A stretch of DNA of 64,000 nucleotides from Mucilaginibacter sp. SMC90 (GTDB taxonomy: Bacteria > Bacteroidota > Bacteroidia > Sphingobacteriales > Sphingobacteriaceae). Numbering within the stretch: position 1 is the first letter of the stretch; the number at the start of each line of letters is the position of its first letter. The notes beneath the pieces were generated by a model. That model was given only the letters and a program-made list of their open reading frames with translations, was not told the DNA's origin and did not search any database. This document shows, piece after piece, positions 53,083-62,085 of this stretch. The stretch lies in the NCBI RefSeq assembly GCF_022811725.1, contig NZ_CP094527.1, positions 6,324,001 to 6,388,000 on the forward strand, read 5' to 3'. The translations under genes and the position numbers were made by a program.

Positions 53083-55293
53083 TTATTTCCAGTTAATGTA
53101 CATATCGCTATCGCCGGGCACACTGAATTCCAGGTGACCTTCTTTTGTCCTTTTTCCCTCAAGTGGCACTTTACTGCCTTTGAGGGTTACTGAGAACTCC
53201 GGTAATTTTCCTTTATCCGTTTTGACCAGCATCAAACGGCTGAGCAGTCTGCCGTCACCCGCCAGCTTAAACTTCGCGGGCCGGTGTTTTTTTGCGGAGA
53301 ACCCGTAAGTCGGGTAGTCGGTATAGATCATAAATGGCTGGCCTTCGACCTGCATATAATGACGGGGCAGGATCCCGAAGGCATTGCCCGCACCGTAGAC
53401 TTCCTGACCGACCTCCCCGGATCTTTCCCAGCCATCGTGCAGATCCTCCAATGCTATCCAAAGGTCAGGGTCGACCTCCCCGGTTTTCACCTCTTCAGAC
53501 AGCATCTCTTTTGGCAACATGGTTGGATAATAATAAACTGCACGGTCTACCAGGAAGCGGATGTACTCCGCTAATAGCAGCCGTAGTGATGGCAGGATAT
53601 CCTCACCTTCAGCGTGGCGCAGGTAATCATGGAAGGCGCAGAAAACTTCCTGTTCCTCATAGACAGCTGTGTAAGGCGCGTCGTTCAGTGGGAACAGCGC
53701 AAAAAAGGAAGGGAAGTTTTTCCCGTATCCATAATTGCAATCCCAAAGGCTGACGTTCTTGAATATATTTGCCAGGCATAAATAACTCAACTCCCTGTAA
53801 ATTTCTTTTTTGGTGATTTTGTAGAGTCGTAACAGCGCCCCGGCCGAAAAAGCAGTATTGTTCGCCTGGTAAAAAAGCCCGAAGCCCAGGCCTGCCAGTC
53901 TTTGCCCCGCTTTTTCCGCTTCTGCGAGGTAGCGCTTATTACCTGTTAGTTCCCATGCCTGCAGCAGCACATGCGCATATAGGCCGGGCACATCCTTTTC
54001 CCCGCCCTTGCCCGGCTGCGTTTCTGCCTTCACAACTTCCAGCGTATCCATCTTATAAAATACCGGCCAGTTATAATCGAAGTGATGCGCCACTTTGATC
54101 GCGAATTCCAGCGAATCCAGGAAAAGTTTTTCCGCCACCCGGTCACCCTTTAACGCCAGGCGGGACAGGTTCAGCAGCGGATGCTGCAAATACCAGGCAT
54201 CCATGACCATCGGCTTTTTATGTTCTTCTTCACCCTCCAGTTTGTCCAGCGCCTTAGGATGCCAGCGCATGACCGTACCGAGTTCCTCGTTATAAAAAGC
54301 AGGCAGGCCCTCTTTGATCTTTTTCATAACCTCCAGCTGCGCGCCATTCCATTCCACATAATCCAGCAGCGGCAACAGTACCGCCAACTGCACCATGATC
54401 TCGGGCGGCGTGGTGTAATCGCAGACGTAGGCATTCAGGTAATGATGGCCATCAACCTGGTTCCAGCAGCCGGGGCTATCCTGCAGGTCGGACAGGCCTT
54501 TTTCCAGGATCGACGGCCAGTGTTTATAAGCTGTTGCCGGTTTTGGCAATTGCAGGTAAACCGCCGCCAGCAGGTTGAGGTATTGTCGGACCATGGCAGG
54601 TTCATCAGCGGGTACTTCTTCGCTCAGTGCGATAAAAGCATCGCTTAACGTATAGGTCTTATTCGCTTCCAGCGCTTTATTTTTTAACGTTGGCGGTAAG
54701 GCAAAGCCGATCTCCGGCCAATCGCCTCCAACTGTATCCCCTGCAGAGGTTTCGGTCTGCTGGTTATAATCTTCCAGCGCGGTCAGGTTTTGCAGGTAAA
54801 GGACGGAACCAGCCTTCGGTCTGGATAAACTAAAGTAAAGCTGTCCTGATCGTGTCCCGACCTGGCTGACCTCAACTGTTCCCTCCGCAAGCACATCGCT
54901 GCCTGCCGCTCCCAGCGGCACGATATCCCGCGGCCAGTACGGAAATAACAGCTGTGCTGATGTTTTTAAGGTCGCGCTCAGCCTTAACACGGGCTCATCA
55001 CCGGCAGGAAGGATAATACAGACTTCGTAATCCCCTATCAGCGACGCGATCTGAAAAGTAATATTTCCGTCTTTCTCCATGGCCTTTCGCATCACCAGTT
55101 CGTCATTTGGCGAATAAGCCAGGCGGAAAGCTATACGGCTGCCTTTGGGCCAGGTGGCCACAAGCCAGCAGGAATCGCCGGTGAGGTAAACCTTAAAAGA
55201 ATAACCCGCAGCTTGTTGCTCGAAAACAGCAGCAAGGGCAGGGTCGTTTAACTTTTTGGTGGTGGTCAAGAGCCATGCTGAAGTTGCTTTCAT
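53083..55293 (-). CDS. Large cytoplasmic protein with alpha/alpha-barrel glycosidase-like part
   Basis: 736 residues, no signal peptide. Residues about 1-235 are beta-rich. Residues 240-650 form repeated helix pairs typical of six-hairpin (alpha/alpha)6 barrels (YLNLLAAVYLQLPKPATAYK, YAHVLLQAWELTGNKRYLAE, GALLRLYKITKKEIYRELSY), as in glycoside hydrolases of several families. Residues 675-736 form another beta domain. No catalytic motif of a named family is recognised. It starts the operon with the iron permease, DUF2252 and small membrane genes, next to stress genes, so a role in storage sugar or cell-wall sugar handling is possible but unproven. Confidence 0.6.
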   Translation of the reverse strand: MKATSAWLLTTTKKLNDPALAAVFEQQAAGYSFKVYLTGDSCWLVATWPKGSRIAFRLAYSPNDELVMRKAMEKDGNITFQIASLIGDYEVCIILPAGDEPVLRLSATLKTSAQLLFPYWPRDIVPLGAAGSDVLAEGTVEVSQVGTRSGQLYFSLSRPKAGSVLYLQNLTALEDYNQQTETSAGDTVGGDWPEIGFALPPTLKNKALEANKTYTLSDAFIALSEEVPADEPAMVRQYLNLLAAVYLQLPKPATAYKHWPSILEKGLSDLQDSPGCWNQVDGHHYLNAYVCDYTTPPEIMVQLAVLLPLLDYVEWNGAQLEVMKKIKEGLPAFYNEELGTVMRWHPKALDKLEGEEEHKKPMVMDAWYLQHPLLNLSRLALKGDRVAEKLFLDSLEFAIKVAHHFDYNWPVFYKMDTLEVVKAETQPGKGGEKDVPGLYAHVLLQAWELTGNKRYLAEAEKAGQRLAGLGFGLFYQANNTAFSAGALLRLYKITKKEIYRELSYLCLANIFKNVSLWDCNYGYGKNFPSFFALFPLNDAPYTAVYEEQEVFCAFHDYLRHAEGEDILPSLRLLLAEYIRFLVDRAVYYYPTMLPKEMLSEEVKTGEVDPDLWIALEDLHDGWERSGEVGQEVYGAGNAFGILPRHYMQVEGQPFMIYTDYPTYGFSAKKHRPAKFKLAGDGRLLSRLMLVKTDKGKLPEFSVTLKGSKVPLEGKRTKEGHLEFSVPGDSDMYINWK

Positions 55294-55477
55294 GGTAAAA
55301 AAAAATAGCTTAATGATAACGGTTTATGCGCCCCGCAGCTTTATCAGTGTCAAGGTATTACCAAAACTATTACAGGTTAAAAATGTTTTTAATGATTTCT
55401 TATTAAATTAATTTATTAATTAAAACATAATAACACTACCTGTAGTTGTACTTTAACACCCATTAAAACTTCCCACT

Positions 55478-56419
55478 ATGTTTCATCACGTTAAAGACTT
55501 ACAATTCAATGCCAGGGTTTCGCGCCCTGACCCTCGCTTCGCCAACCTGCTGCTGGAGCAATTCGGCGGCGAGAACGGTGAGCTGGCTGCCGCCATGCAG
55601 TATTTTACGCAGGCATTTGGTGCCAAAGTACCGCACCCGGACAAATACGATATGCTGATGGATATCGCCACCGAAGAATTCAGCCACCTGGAGATCGTAG
55701 GTGCAACCATACAGATGCTGCTTAAAGGTGTAAACGGCGAACTGAAAAATGCAGCCGACAGTTCAGAGATCATGCAGGTATTAAATGGCAAAACCGCCAA
55801 GGAAGACATTATACACCAGGCCGTATTTGCTAATCCGCAATTCGCGATCATTACGGGCGGTGGTGTAACGCCCCGTAACAGCCAGGGGATTCCATGGTGC
55901 GCATCCTATATTCATTCCAATGGCGATCTTACCGTGGACCTGCGCAGCAACCTGGCCTCAGAGTCGCGTGCCAAGCTGGTTTACGAGCACCTGATGAAAT
56001 TCACCGATGACCCCTATATCCACGAAACACTTTCCTTCCTGATGACCCGTGAGGTCACCCATTATAAAATGTTCGAAGCGGCACTGGACAGTATTTCTGA
56101 TAACTTCCCGCCGGGCGTGCTTGCTGCTGATCCGAGATTTACACAGCAGGTTTATAATTTATCAGATGGCGCTGTTCGTGGGCCATGGAACACGGGTGAA
56201 ATGCCAGGCATGGGTAAAGAATGGAACTTTATAGAAAACCCTTTACAGCAGGTGCAGGAAACAGAGGGCCAGACAAAACTTCGGGAAGATTTCAGTAAAG
56301 AACTCAAAGCAAAAGAAAAGCTGGATAAGCAAAAGAGCGAAGTTAAAAGCGCTGAAGTTAAAAAAGCCGAACCGGATGGCGTAGCGCAATGGAGTACATA
56401 CGAACCTATTAAGGTATAA
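55478..56419 (+). CDS. Manganese catalase
   Basis: 313 residues. Ferritin-like di-manganese enzyme that splits hydrogen peroxide. The metal ligands are seen in GENGELAAAMQYFTQAF (first Glu), TEEFSHLEIVGATIQMLL (Glu and His) and the late LTREVTHYKMFEAAL (Glu and His). Residues 265-313 form a charged tail with KxE repeats. It begins a plus-strand group with a small lipoprotein, a 49-residue protein and a DUF2383-DUF892 fusion. Confidence 0.94.
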   Translation: MFHHVKDLQFNARVSRPDPRFANLLLEQFGGENGELAAAMQYFTQAFGAKVPHPDKYDMLMDIATEEFSHLEIVGATIQMLLKGVNGELKNAADSSEIMQVLNGKTAKEDIIHQAVFANPQFAIITGGGVTPRNSQGIPWCASYIHSNGDLTVDLRSNLASESRAKLVYEHLMKFTDDPYIHETLSFLMTREVTHYKMFEAALDSISDNFPPGVLAADPRFTQQVYNLSDGAVRGPWNTGEMPGMGKEWNFIENPLQQVQETEGQTKLREDFSKELKAKEKLDKQKSEVKSAEVKKAEPDGVAQWSTYEPIKV

Positions 56420-56430
56420 CCGATATTAAT

Positions 56431-56700
56431 ATGAAACGTGTAAAAAAATTGTACGGCCTGGTGATGACCTTTTCGTTGCCACTGTTCATGGCTTCCTGCC
56501 ATGAAGCTGATAGTCAGAAAAAACTCGGCGGAAGCCAGGATACATCCAGTGTTAACCGGGGCGGCGGCCCTGCAATCCGCGATACGGCGACGATTAATAA
56601 AGACCGCCGGGATTCTGCAAAAATGACGGCTGGCGATTCTGCCGCAAAAGGCAACGCTGATCCTTCCGGACACATGTCCCCTAAACCGGTTAAACATTAG
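56431..56700 (+). CDS. Small lipoprotein, 89 aa
   Basis: Signal MKRVKKLYGLVMTFSLPLFM with lipobox ASC (Cys23). The mature part is polar and likely disordered (SSVNRGGGPAIRDTATINKD, DSAAKGNADPSGHM). It starts 11 bases after the catalase gene and belongs to the same operon. Function unknown. Confidence 0.7.
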   Translation: MKRVKKLYGLVMTFSLPLFMASCHEADSQKKLGGSQDTSSVNRGGGPAIRDTATINKDRRDSAKMTAGDSAAKGNADPSGHMSPKPVKH

Positions 56701-56704
56701 GCTG

Positions 56705-56854
56705 ATGAATTTAAAAGGACAACGGGTGCTCAGCCCCGGCGGAAAAGGAGAAGTACTGGAAACCATAGGTGATAAAGTGGTGGTTAAGCTGGATTCCGGA
56801 GAGATCCGGACGTATCCATCCGGCGATGTCGAAGACGACAGCAGTGCGGGTTAA
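56705..56854 (+). CDS. 49-aa beta-strand protein
   Basis: ATG at 56705, four bases after the lipoprotein stop: MNLKGQRVLSPGGKGEVLET, then IGDKVVVKLDSGEIRTYPSG and an acidic end DVEDDSSAG. The pattern of short strands around Gly is like SH3/KOW-type mini-domains. Spacing within the operon and coding-like third positions support it as a real gene. Function unknown. Confidence 0.6.
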   Translation: MNLKGQRVLSPGGKGEVLETIGDKVVVKLDSGEIRTYPSGDVEDDSSAG

Positions 56855-56895
56855 TTGAATAAGTAATATCTACCTAAAACAAACAGTAACTACCT

Positions 56896-58020
56896 ATGGA
56901 AATTTCTGAAAAATCGATCGATGTGATCAATGACCTCATCAAGATCAACAATGACCGCGTAGCCGGTTTTCAAAAAGCTGCAACTGATCTGGAAAATGAC
57001 GATAACGGTTTAACCGTTGTTTTTAATAAGCTGTCCGGCGAAAGCCAGCAATACGTGGCTGAACTGACGGACATAGCCCGGCAGCATGGAGGCGATGTCG
57101 CAGAAGGTACGAGTACCTCCGGTGATCTGCACCGTGCATGGATAGATATTAAAGCGACCTTTACCGGTCATGATCTTTTGGCCGTCTTAAATGAATGCGA
57201 ACGTGGTGAAGACGCGGCCAAAACTGCTTATCGGAACGCATTGGATCCGGAAAACGAGCTGGATTTTGAACTTACAACGGTTTTGCAAAAGCAGCAGCAA
57301 GGCATTCATGAAGGACACGACCTGATCAAATCCCTGCGCGACCAGGTTGAAACTTCCGGCGATGATGATGACGACACAGCTACCAGTGACTTTGCTGCAC
57401 AAACATCCTACGAAGGAACGGCCGGTGAATACCATAATCCAACTGCGTATGCACCGGAACCGGAAAGTATTGAACCGAAAGAAGACTGGCAGGAGGCACA
57501 GGAAACCGGCAGCGGTAATTCCAAACTCATGGAGTTTTTTGTAAATGAATTGAAGGACCTGCTTTGGGCTGAGCGCGAACTGGTAGATATGCTGCCGGAT
57601 ATGGCTGATGCGGCTACTTCTCAGGAATTAAAGGATGCCTTTGAACTGCATTTGTCTGAAACGGAAATACACGTACAACGTTTGGAACAGGCATTTGCCA
57701 TCCTTGGCCTGGAACCCGAAAGCCGGAAATGTGAGGCTATGGCAGGTATTACTGATGAGGGCGATGAAATTATCAGCGCGACGGAAGAAGGTACCGCGCA
57801 ACGTGATGTGGGTTTGATCTTTGCCGGTCAGAAAGCTGAACATTATGAGATCGCCTCCTATGGCGGGATGATCGCCCTGGCTAAAACCTTGGGGTTTTAT
57901 GAAATTGCTGAATTATTTGTATTGACGTTGGATGAAGAAAAGACAGCGGACGGCAAACTGACAGAAATCGCAGAAAGCCAGGCTAACTATGATGCCAGTA
58001 CAGAACCGGCAGCAGATTAA
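56896..58020 (+). CDS. DUF2383 - DUF892 fusion, two ferritin-like bundles
   Basis: 374 residues. The N-terminal part (about 1-150) is a PA2169-type four-helix bundle of DUF2383 (IDVINDLIKINNDRVAGFQK, DLLAVLNECERGEDAAKTAY, LQKQQQGIHEGHDLIKSLRD). A polar linker (150-205) is followed by a DUF892 domain (208-370; FFVNELKDLLWAERELVDML, HLSETEIHVQRLEQAFA, GQKAEHYEIASYGGMIALA). Each is usually a separate stress protein. The fusion with Mn catalase upstream implies a role in peroxide or metal stress. The DUF892 half is a paralogue of the gene at 50084. Confidence 0.9.
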   Translation: MEISEKSIDVINDLIKINNDRVAGFQKAATDLENDDNGLTVVFNKLSGESQQYVAELTDIARQHGGDVAEGTSTSGDLHRAWIDIKATFTGHDLLAVLNECERGEDAAKTAYRNALDPENELDFELTTVLQKQQQGIHEGHDLIKSLRDQVETSGDDDDDTATSDFAAQTSYEGTAGEYHNPTAYAPEPESIEPKEDWQEAQETGSGNSKLMEFFVNELKDLLWAERELVDMLPDMADAATSQELKDAFELHLSETEIHVQRLEQAFAILGLEPESRKCEAMAGITDEGDEIISATEEGTAQRDVGLIFAGQKAEHYEIASYGGMIALAKTLGFYEIAELFVLTLDEEKTADGKLTEIAESQANYDASTEPAAD

Positions 58021-58045
58021 AAGATAAGATTGGACGTTTTAATTG

Positions 58046-58080
58046 TGGGGGCGCTTAGTATTAGGCGGCCCCTCTTTTTT
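58046..58080. terminator. Bidirectional terminator between convergent genes
   Basis: GGGGGCGC and GCGGCCCC form a stem with one mismatch, followed on the plus strand by TCTTTTTT. It ends the catalase operon and overlaps the last codons of the DUF3891 gene on the other strand. Confidence 0.65.
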
Positions 58081-58798
58081 GAATTTTCCAACGTTTTTCT
58101 TTAACCCCCGTTTTCCTGAATTCCCTGCGGAACGCCGCCGCGTCCTTAAATGCTAATTGCGGGATAAGCCGGGTTTCAAAGTACAATTCAAATTGGTCAG
58201 TCTCAAATGGCCATGGCTCTACAGTAAGAATACCCTTTTCCAGTTGAATCAGAAAATTAGTCTTATCCGCCGGGCCATTGCTGATCTCGATGGAACGTGC
58301 GTCAGGTTGAGTATCATGCTGGCAAAGTAACAGTGATAATGCGTCACACCATTCCAGCAGACGGTAATCACGTTCAGCTTCATTAGCCGTTAGACCTAAC
58401 TCCCTGCGCCATGTTTTCTGTAAAGCCAGCTGTTCTTTAAAAAATTGCGAAGCCTGGCGATTTCCGGCGCATTTGTCCCCGTAGACGAAACTTAGATGCA
58501 TCGAGCAAAGAAGTGCTATATAGCGGCTTTTTGATAATGCGAAATCTATCGTCTGCATACAATGGCGCTGTTCAAAGGCTTTCATCTTAAAATTCACCGG
58601 GCCGCCTTGTGGAGTCAGCAAATTGTTCCCTTCCGGTTCCACCTGAGCATCATCATGCTCAGCGACGGCCAGCAAAGTTTCGGTCCAGCGTTCCGTGCGG
58701 ATACCGTGTTCCCATTGAGCTGCGATCTGCGCTGCCAGCATTCCATGTGCGCGCTGAGTAATAATTTCCCAGCCGCATTCGGTGTAATTAACGATCAT
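58061..58798 (-). CDS. DUF3891 protein
   Basis: 245 residues. The family motif includes THRAHGMLAAQIAAQWEHG-like sequence (TQRAHGMLAAQIAAQWEHG), the AEHDDAQVEPEGNNLL segment with HD residues, and HLSFVYGDKC and LEWCDALSLLLCQ. The conserved His/Asp suggest an HD-type metal site, by inference. Last gene of the minus-strand group with GH130; about 80 bases behind it. Confidence 0.88.
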   Translation of the reverse strand: MIVNYTECGWEIITQRAHGMLAAQIAAQWEHGIRTERWTETLLAVAEHDDAQVEPEGNNLLTPQGGPVNFKMKAFEQRHCMQTIDFALSKSRYIALLCSMHLSFVYGDKCAGNRQASQFFKEQLALQKTWRRELGLTANEAERDYRLLEWCDALSLLLCQHDTQPDARSIEISNGPADKTNFLIQLEKGILTVEPWPFETDQFELYFETRLIPQLAFKDAAAFRREFRKTGVKEKRWKIQKRGAA

Positions 58799-58880
58799 CC
58801 TTTCTTAGCATTAATAGTTATACCGAACCAACCTATAGGTAAAACCGGCGGCATATTGTTTATCTCAACATAATTTTATG

Positions 58881-59960
58881 TTAGCTCAGCTTACTTAAAA
58901 TTTCATTGATCGAAAAATGCGCGCCGCAAACAAACTCGTCTGCCGCACCATAATAAATGGTTAATAAGTCACCCTCCACTAGGTGTCCGTTGGTAAATAC
59001 CACATATCCAAAAAAACCGCTGAGCTCATAGGCCTCGGTTGGTACCATAATGGGGTCGGTGGTGCGGGCAATAATTTTTGAAGGATCGTTAATGTCCATT
59101 AAAAAAGCGCCCAGGCAATACTGGTGTTCGGCGTTCGCACCATGATAGATTTCCAACCAGCCTTTTTCGGTACGGATAGGTGACGCTCCTGCGCCGACGC
59201 GAGCGCTATCCCATAAACCCGGCCTGGTTTTGATGAGGCATTGGTGATTTCCCCAATGCAATCCGTCAGGTGATTCTGCCAGCCAGATGTAATTACCGCC
59301 GATCTCTTTGCTGCTTGGACGGTGGAGACAATAATATTTGCCGGCGATCTTTTCCTCAAAGACAGCGCAATCCTTATTATGCGGGGCCAGTATCATACCG
59401 CGATGCTCAAAATGCTGCCAGTCTGTTGTCGTTTGCAAACCTACGCCAACGCCATTATCGGAAACCGCTGTGTACGTCAGATAATAGATGTCATCAATCT
59501 GGCTTACCCTGCAATCCTCGATACCGAACCGCTCCAGATATCCCTGTCCGAATATGGCAGTATCGCTTTGAGGCTCACTGAAATGAATGCCGTCATCGCT
59601 GGATAACAAACGAAGGTGTGAGATTGTGGTCAGATAATCCAGGCCTTTATAATTGATCACCCGTGCATCCGTAGCGATCAGGTCCGGATCATTGAGCGGC
59701 ACCTCAATGATCTCCGTATTTCCCGTCGCGTTTAGTGTTGGGAAGAAAAGAGCGCCTTCTTTCTGCGACACGCCCTCGGCTACCCTGACCAATAGCCAGG
59801 TTTGTTCTTTAAACCGGAACACACCCGGATTCAGCAGGCTGATCACCTGGAGCCCGTCTGCGCTGGGTTTAAGATCTTTAGGGAGCAACAAAGGATTTTC
59901 TGGAAATCTCTTTGCCAGGTCAGTTTTGCGTTGCTCTAATTCATTGATGGACTGTAACAT
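58881..59960 (-). CDS. GH130-family glycoside phosphorylase/hydrolase
   Basis: 359 residues, five-bladed propeller fold expected. Family features are NPGVFRFKEQTWLLVRVAEG, GIEDCRVSQIDDIYYLTYTA, APHNKDCAVFEEKIAGKYYC, GWLEIYHGAN and IYYGAADEFVCGAHFSINEI. GH130 enzymes break beta-mannosides by phosphorolysis or hydrolysis; the subgroup cannot be told. No signal peptide, so it acts in the cytoplasm. It overlaps the upstream membrane protein gene by 20 bases. Confidence 0.9.
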   Translation of the reverse strand: MLQSINELEQRKTDLAKRFPENPLLLPKDLKPSADGLQVISLLNPGVFRFKEQTWLLVRVAEGVSQKEGALFFPTLNATGNTEIIEVPLNDPDLIATDARVINYKGLDYLTTISHLRLLSSDDGIHFSEPQSDTAIFGQGYLERFGIEDCRVSQIDDIYYLTYTAVSDNGVGVGLQTTTDWQHFEHRGMILAPHNKDCAVFEEKIAGKYYCLHRPSSKEIGGNYIWLAESPDGLHWGNHQCLIKTRPGLWDSARVGAGASPIRTEKGWLEIYHGANAEHQYCLGAFLMDINDPSKIIARTTDPIMVPTEAYELSGFFGYVVFTNGHLVEGDLLTIYYGAADEFVCGAHFSINEILSKLS

Positions 59961-60408
59961 GGTTTATTTTCTGTGAGATTTGATAGCCTGTGCCGGCAAA
60001 GACCGCAAATATTAGGTGTGCAGGTATCAGCTGGAGATAATATTTATTGAAACTTAGTGAGGGTGGTAAAGGATGCAGTCTAAAAGTGGCCTTCCAGATG
60101 GCAACAGCAAACAGGCCGCTAAGCGCTCCCAGCCAAAGGCCCATTTTCAGGTTTGGCCTTAATTTCCCCTGCTGCCAGAGTTCGACGTAAACCATGGCGA
60201 ACAGCAAACCGACGCCATAGTGCCCGAGCCAACCCAGCGAACGGCTCTGGGCTTTATCCATTTTGGGCAGCAGGCGGCCTGCCAGCTGCCCGAGGCGCTC
60301 TGGTTCGCTAAAATTCTCCCCGTCGGCCAGCGAGACCAGGTAGCTGAACAGGGTCATGAAAGTTGTTCCTGTTACACCTGCAGCTAATATGGCGTTAGTT
60401 CTGATCAT
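59941..60408 (-). CDS. Four-helix membrane protein
   Basis: 155 residues with four membrane helices (TNAILAAGVTGTTFMTLFSY, SLGWLGHYGVGLLFAMVYVE, MGLWLGALSGLFAVAIWKAT, LQLIPAHLIFAVFAGTGYQI). The family is not recognised. It overlaps both neighbours (14 bases with the FAD-Rieske gene, 20 with GH130), so it is translated with them. Confidence 0.75.
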   Translation of the reverse strand: MIRTNAILAAGVTGTTFMTLFSYLVSLADGENFSEPERLGQLAGRLLPKMDKAQSRSLGWLGHYGVGLLFAMVYVELWQQGKLRPNLKMGLWLGALSGLFAVAIWKATFRLHPLPPSLSFNKYYLQLIPAHLIFAVFAGTGYQISQKINHVTVHQ

Positions 60409-61942
60409 AGCTAATAGCTGGCAGACCTTTGGTTGCGGGCCCTGTCAATACATGGCCCCGGATATCGTAACGCGCGCCATGACAAGGGCAGTCCCAGCTC
60501 TTTTCGGCACCGTTCCAGTTCACGACACAGGCGGCATGTGTACACACCGGGCTGAGCGCATGTATGACACCATCATCGTCCCGGTAAGCCGCAATCTTTT
60601 CACCGTCTATCTCGACCACCTTGCCCGTGCCGGGCTGCAATCTTTTTAAGGAATCTGTTTCGTGGATACCGACGCGGTCCGCCACAAAGTGATAGGCGAC
60701 ATCCGCGTTCTCTTTGACAAACTCACTGAAACTGTCCATCGGCTTGATACGGGAGGGGCTGAACAGCTTTTCGTATTTATTTTCTTTATTTAACACAAGG
60801 TCACTTAATATCCTGGCAGCAATACTGCCGAGCATCATTCCATTGCCGTTATAGCCGGTAGCGCAAAAAATCCCATCAGCAGCCATCGGCATTTGCCCGA
60901 TATAAGGAAGGCCGTCTACCGGTACATAATATTGCGATGACCAGCGGTATTTTATTGACGAAACGTTATAATATTTCCGGATATATTTTTCCAGGTCCGT
61001 AAACGCCTTTTCCGGGTCTTCATGACCGGTCTTGTGATCCAGGCCCCCGGCCAGCAGTAATTCCTCGTCATTCACGACATGGGTACGGACATAATGATAA
61101 GGCTCCTGTGTATCATAAATGAGCGCATCCGGGTATTTCCCGCTTTTAAGTTTTACCGCCATTACATAACTGCGGTAAGGCGCGCATTCAAAATTGAACA
61201 GGTTAATATTCGGCGGCATATGCGTCGCGTAGATTACCGCTTTCGCACGGATATCATCCGTGTCCGAAGTTGCAATATGAATACCATCAGCCGTTTCAAT
61301 ACCGGTTATTAGCGTGTTTTCCCGAATTATCCCACCTGCAGCCAAAAAAGCCATTTGCAATCCCTGTAGGTATTTCAGCGGATGAAACTGTGCCTGCCCA
61401 TCCCAAACCAAGGCCTTTTGAAAAGGCACGGGCGTCGGCACATCTTCCGTATAACTGACCGCAACGCCGACCTTAACCGCGCCCTTGTAGATTTCGTCCA
61501 GTTGTTTGACCTCATCTTCATTTTCTGCATAGATATAACCTGGCCTGCTTTCAAAATCGCAATCAATTTTTAACGTTTTGATATTCGAGCTGATCAATCC
61601 GAAACCCTCCTTAATGGCGTCCGCGAAAAGTTGCGCACCATCCTCTCCAAAAGCGCTTTCTGCTTCCGGGTAAGTAGTATCCGCAAAAGTATTAATGTGC
61701 GCACTCGTACCACCGGTGGTGCCAAAGCCGGAATTACGGGCTTCCGCAAGTACAACTTTTTTACCCGCCTGTTGCAACAGCAGGGCCGCGGTTAGCCCGG
61801 TGATCCCGCCCCCCACTATCAGGCAATCTGCTACCTGTGCAGGCGATGCAGCTATTTGAGGTGCCGGCTGCCCGGTCATTTGCCAGGGCGATAACATTTT
61901 TCCGTCCCGGTCAGCAATCGGTGTGTGAAAAGTTGATTTCAT
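60395..61942 (-). CDS. FAD-dependent oxidoreductase with C-terminal Rieske domain
   Basis: 515 residues. An N-terminal DAO-type FAD fold with CLIVGGGITGLTAALLLQQA (about 38-57) and the late GYNGNGMMLGSIAARIL covers 1-410. A Rieske [2Fe-2S] domain lies at about 425-515 with CTHAACVVNW and CPCHGARYD (Cys-x-His and Cys-x-x-His ligands). Proteins of this composition are common in Bacteroidota and cyanobacteria; substrate unknown, possibly amine or betaine-like. Divergent from the alcohol dehydrogenase gene. Confidence 0.92.
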   Translation of the reverse strand: MKSTFHTPIADRDGKMLSPWQMTGQPAPQIAASPAQVADCLIVGGGITGLTAALLLQQAGKKVVLAEARNSGFGTTGGTSAHINTFADTTYPEAESAFGEDGAQLFADAIKEGFGLISSNIKTLKIDCDFESRPGYIYAENEDEVKQLDEIYKGAVKVGVAVSYTEDVPTPVPFQKALVWDGQAQFHPLKYLQGLQMAFLAAGGIIRENTLITGIETADGIHIATSDTDDIRAKAVIYATHMPPNINLFNFECAPYRSYVMAVKLKSGKYPDALIYDTQEPYHYVRTHVVNDEELLLAGGLDHKTGHEDPEKAFTDLEKYIRKYYNVSSIKYRWSSQYYVPVDGLPYIGQMPMAADGIFCATGYNGNGMMLGSIAARILSDLVLNKENKYEKLFSPSRIKPMDSFSEFVKENADVAYHFVADRVGIHETDSLKRLQPGTGKVVEIDGEKIAAYRDDDGVIHALSPVCTHAACVVNWNGAEKSWDCPCHGARYDIRGHVLTGPATKGLPAISYDQN

Positions 61943-62085
61943 AAAAAAATCTTTAGAAATATAACCCGCTTCAGACGCATAAGTTTTATATTTTAATAAA
62001 TAGTTAAAAACATAAAGTTTTATTTAAAATCACGCAAACCATACTACCACAGGCCTGTTGTTTTTACACATCAAATCTTCTATCC

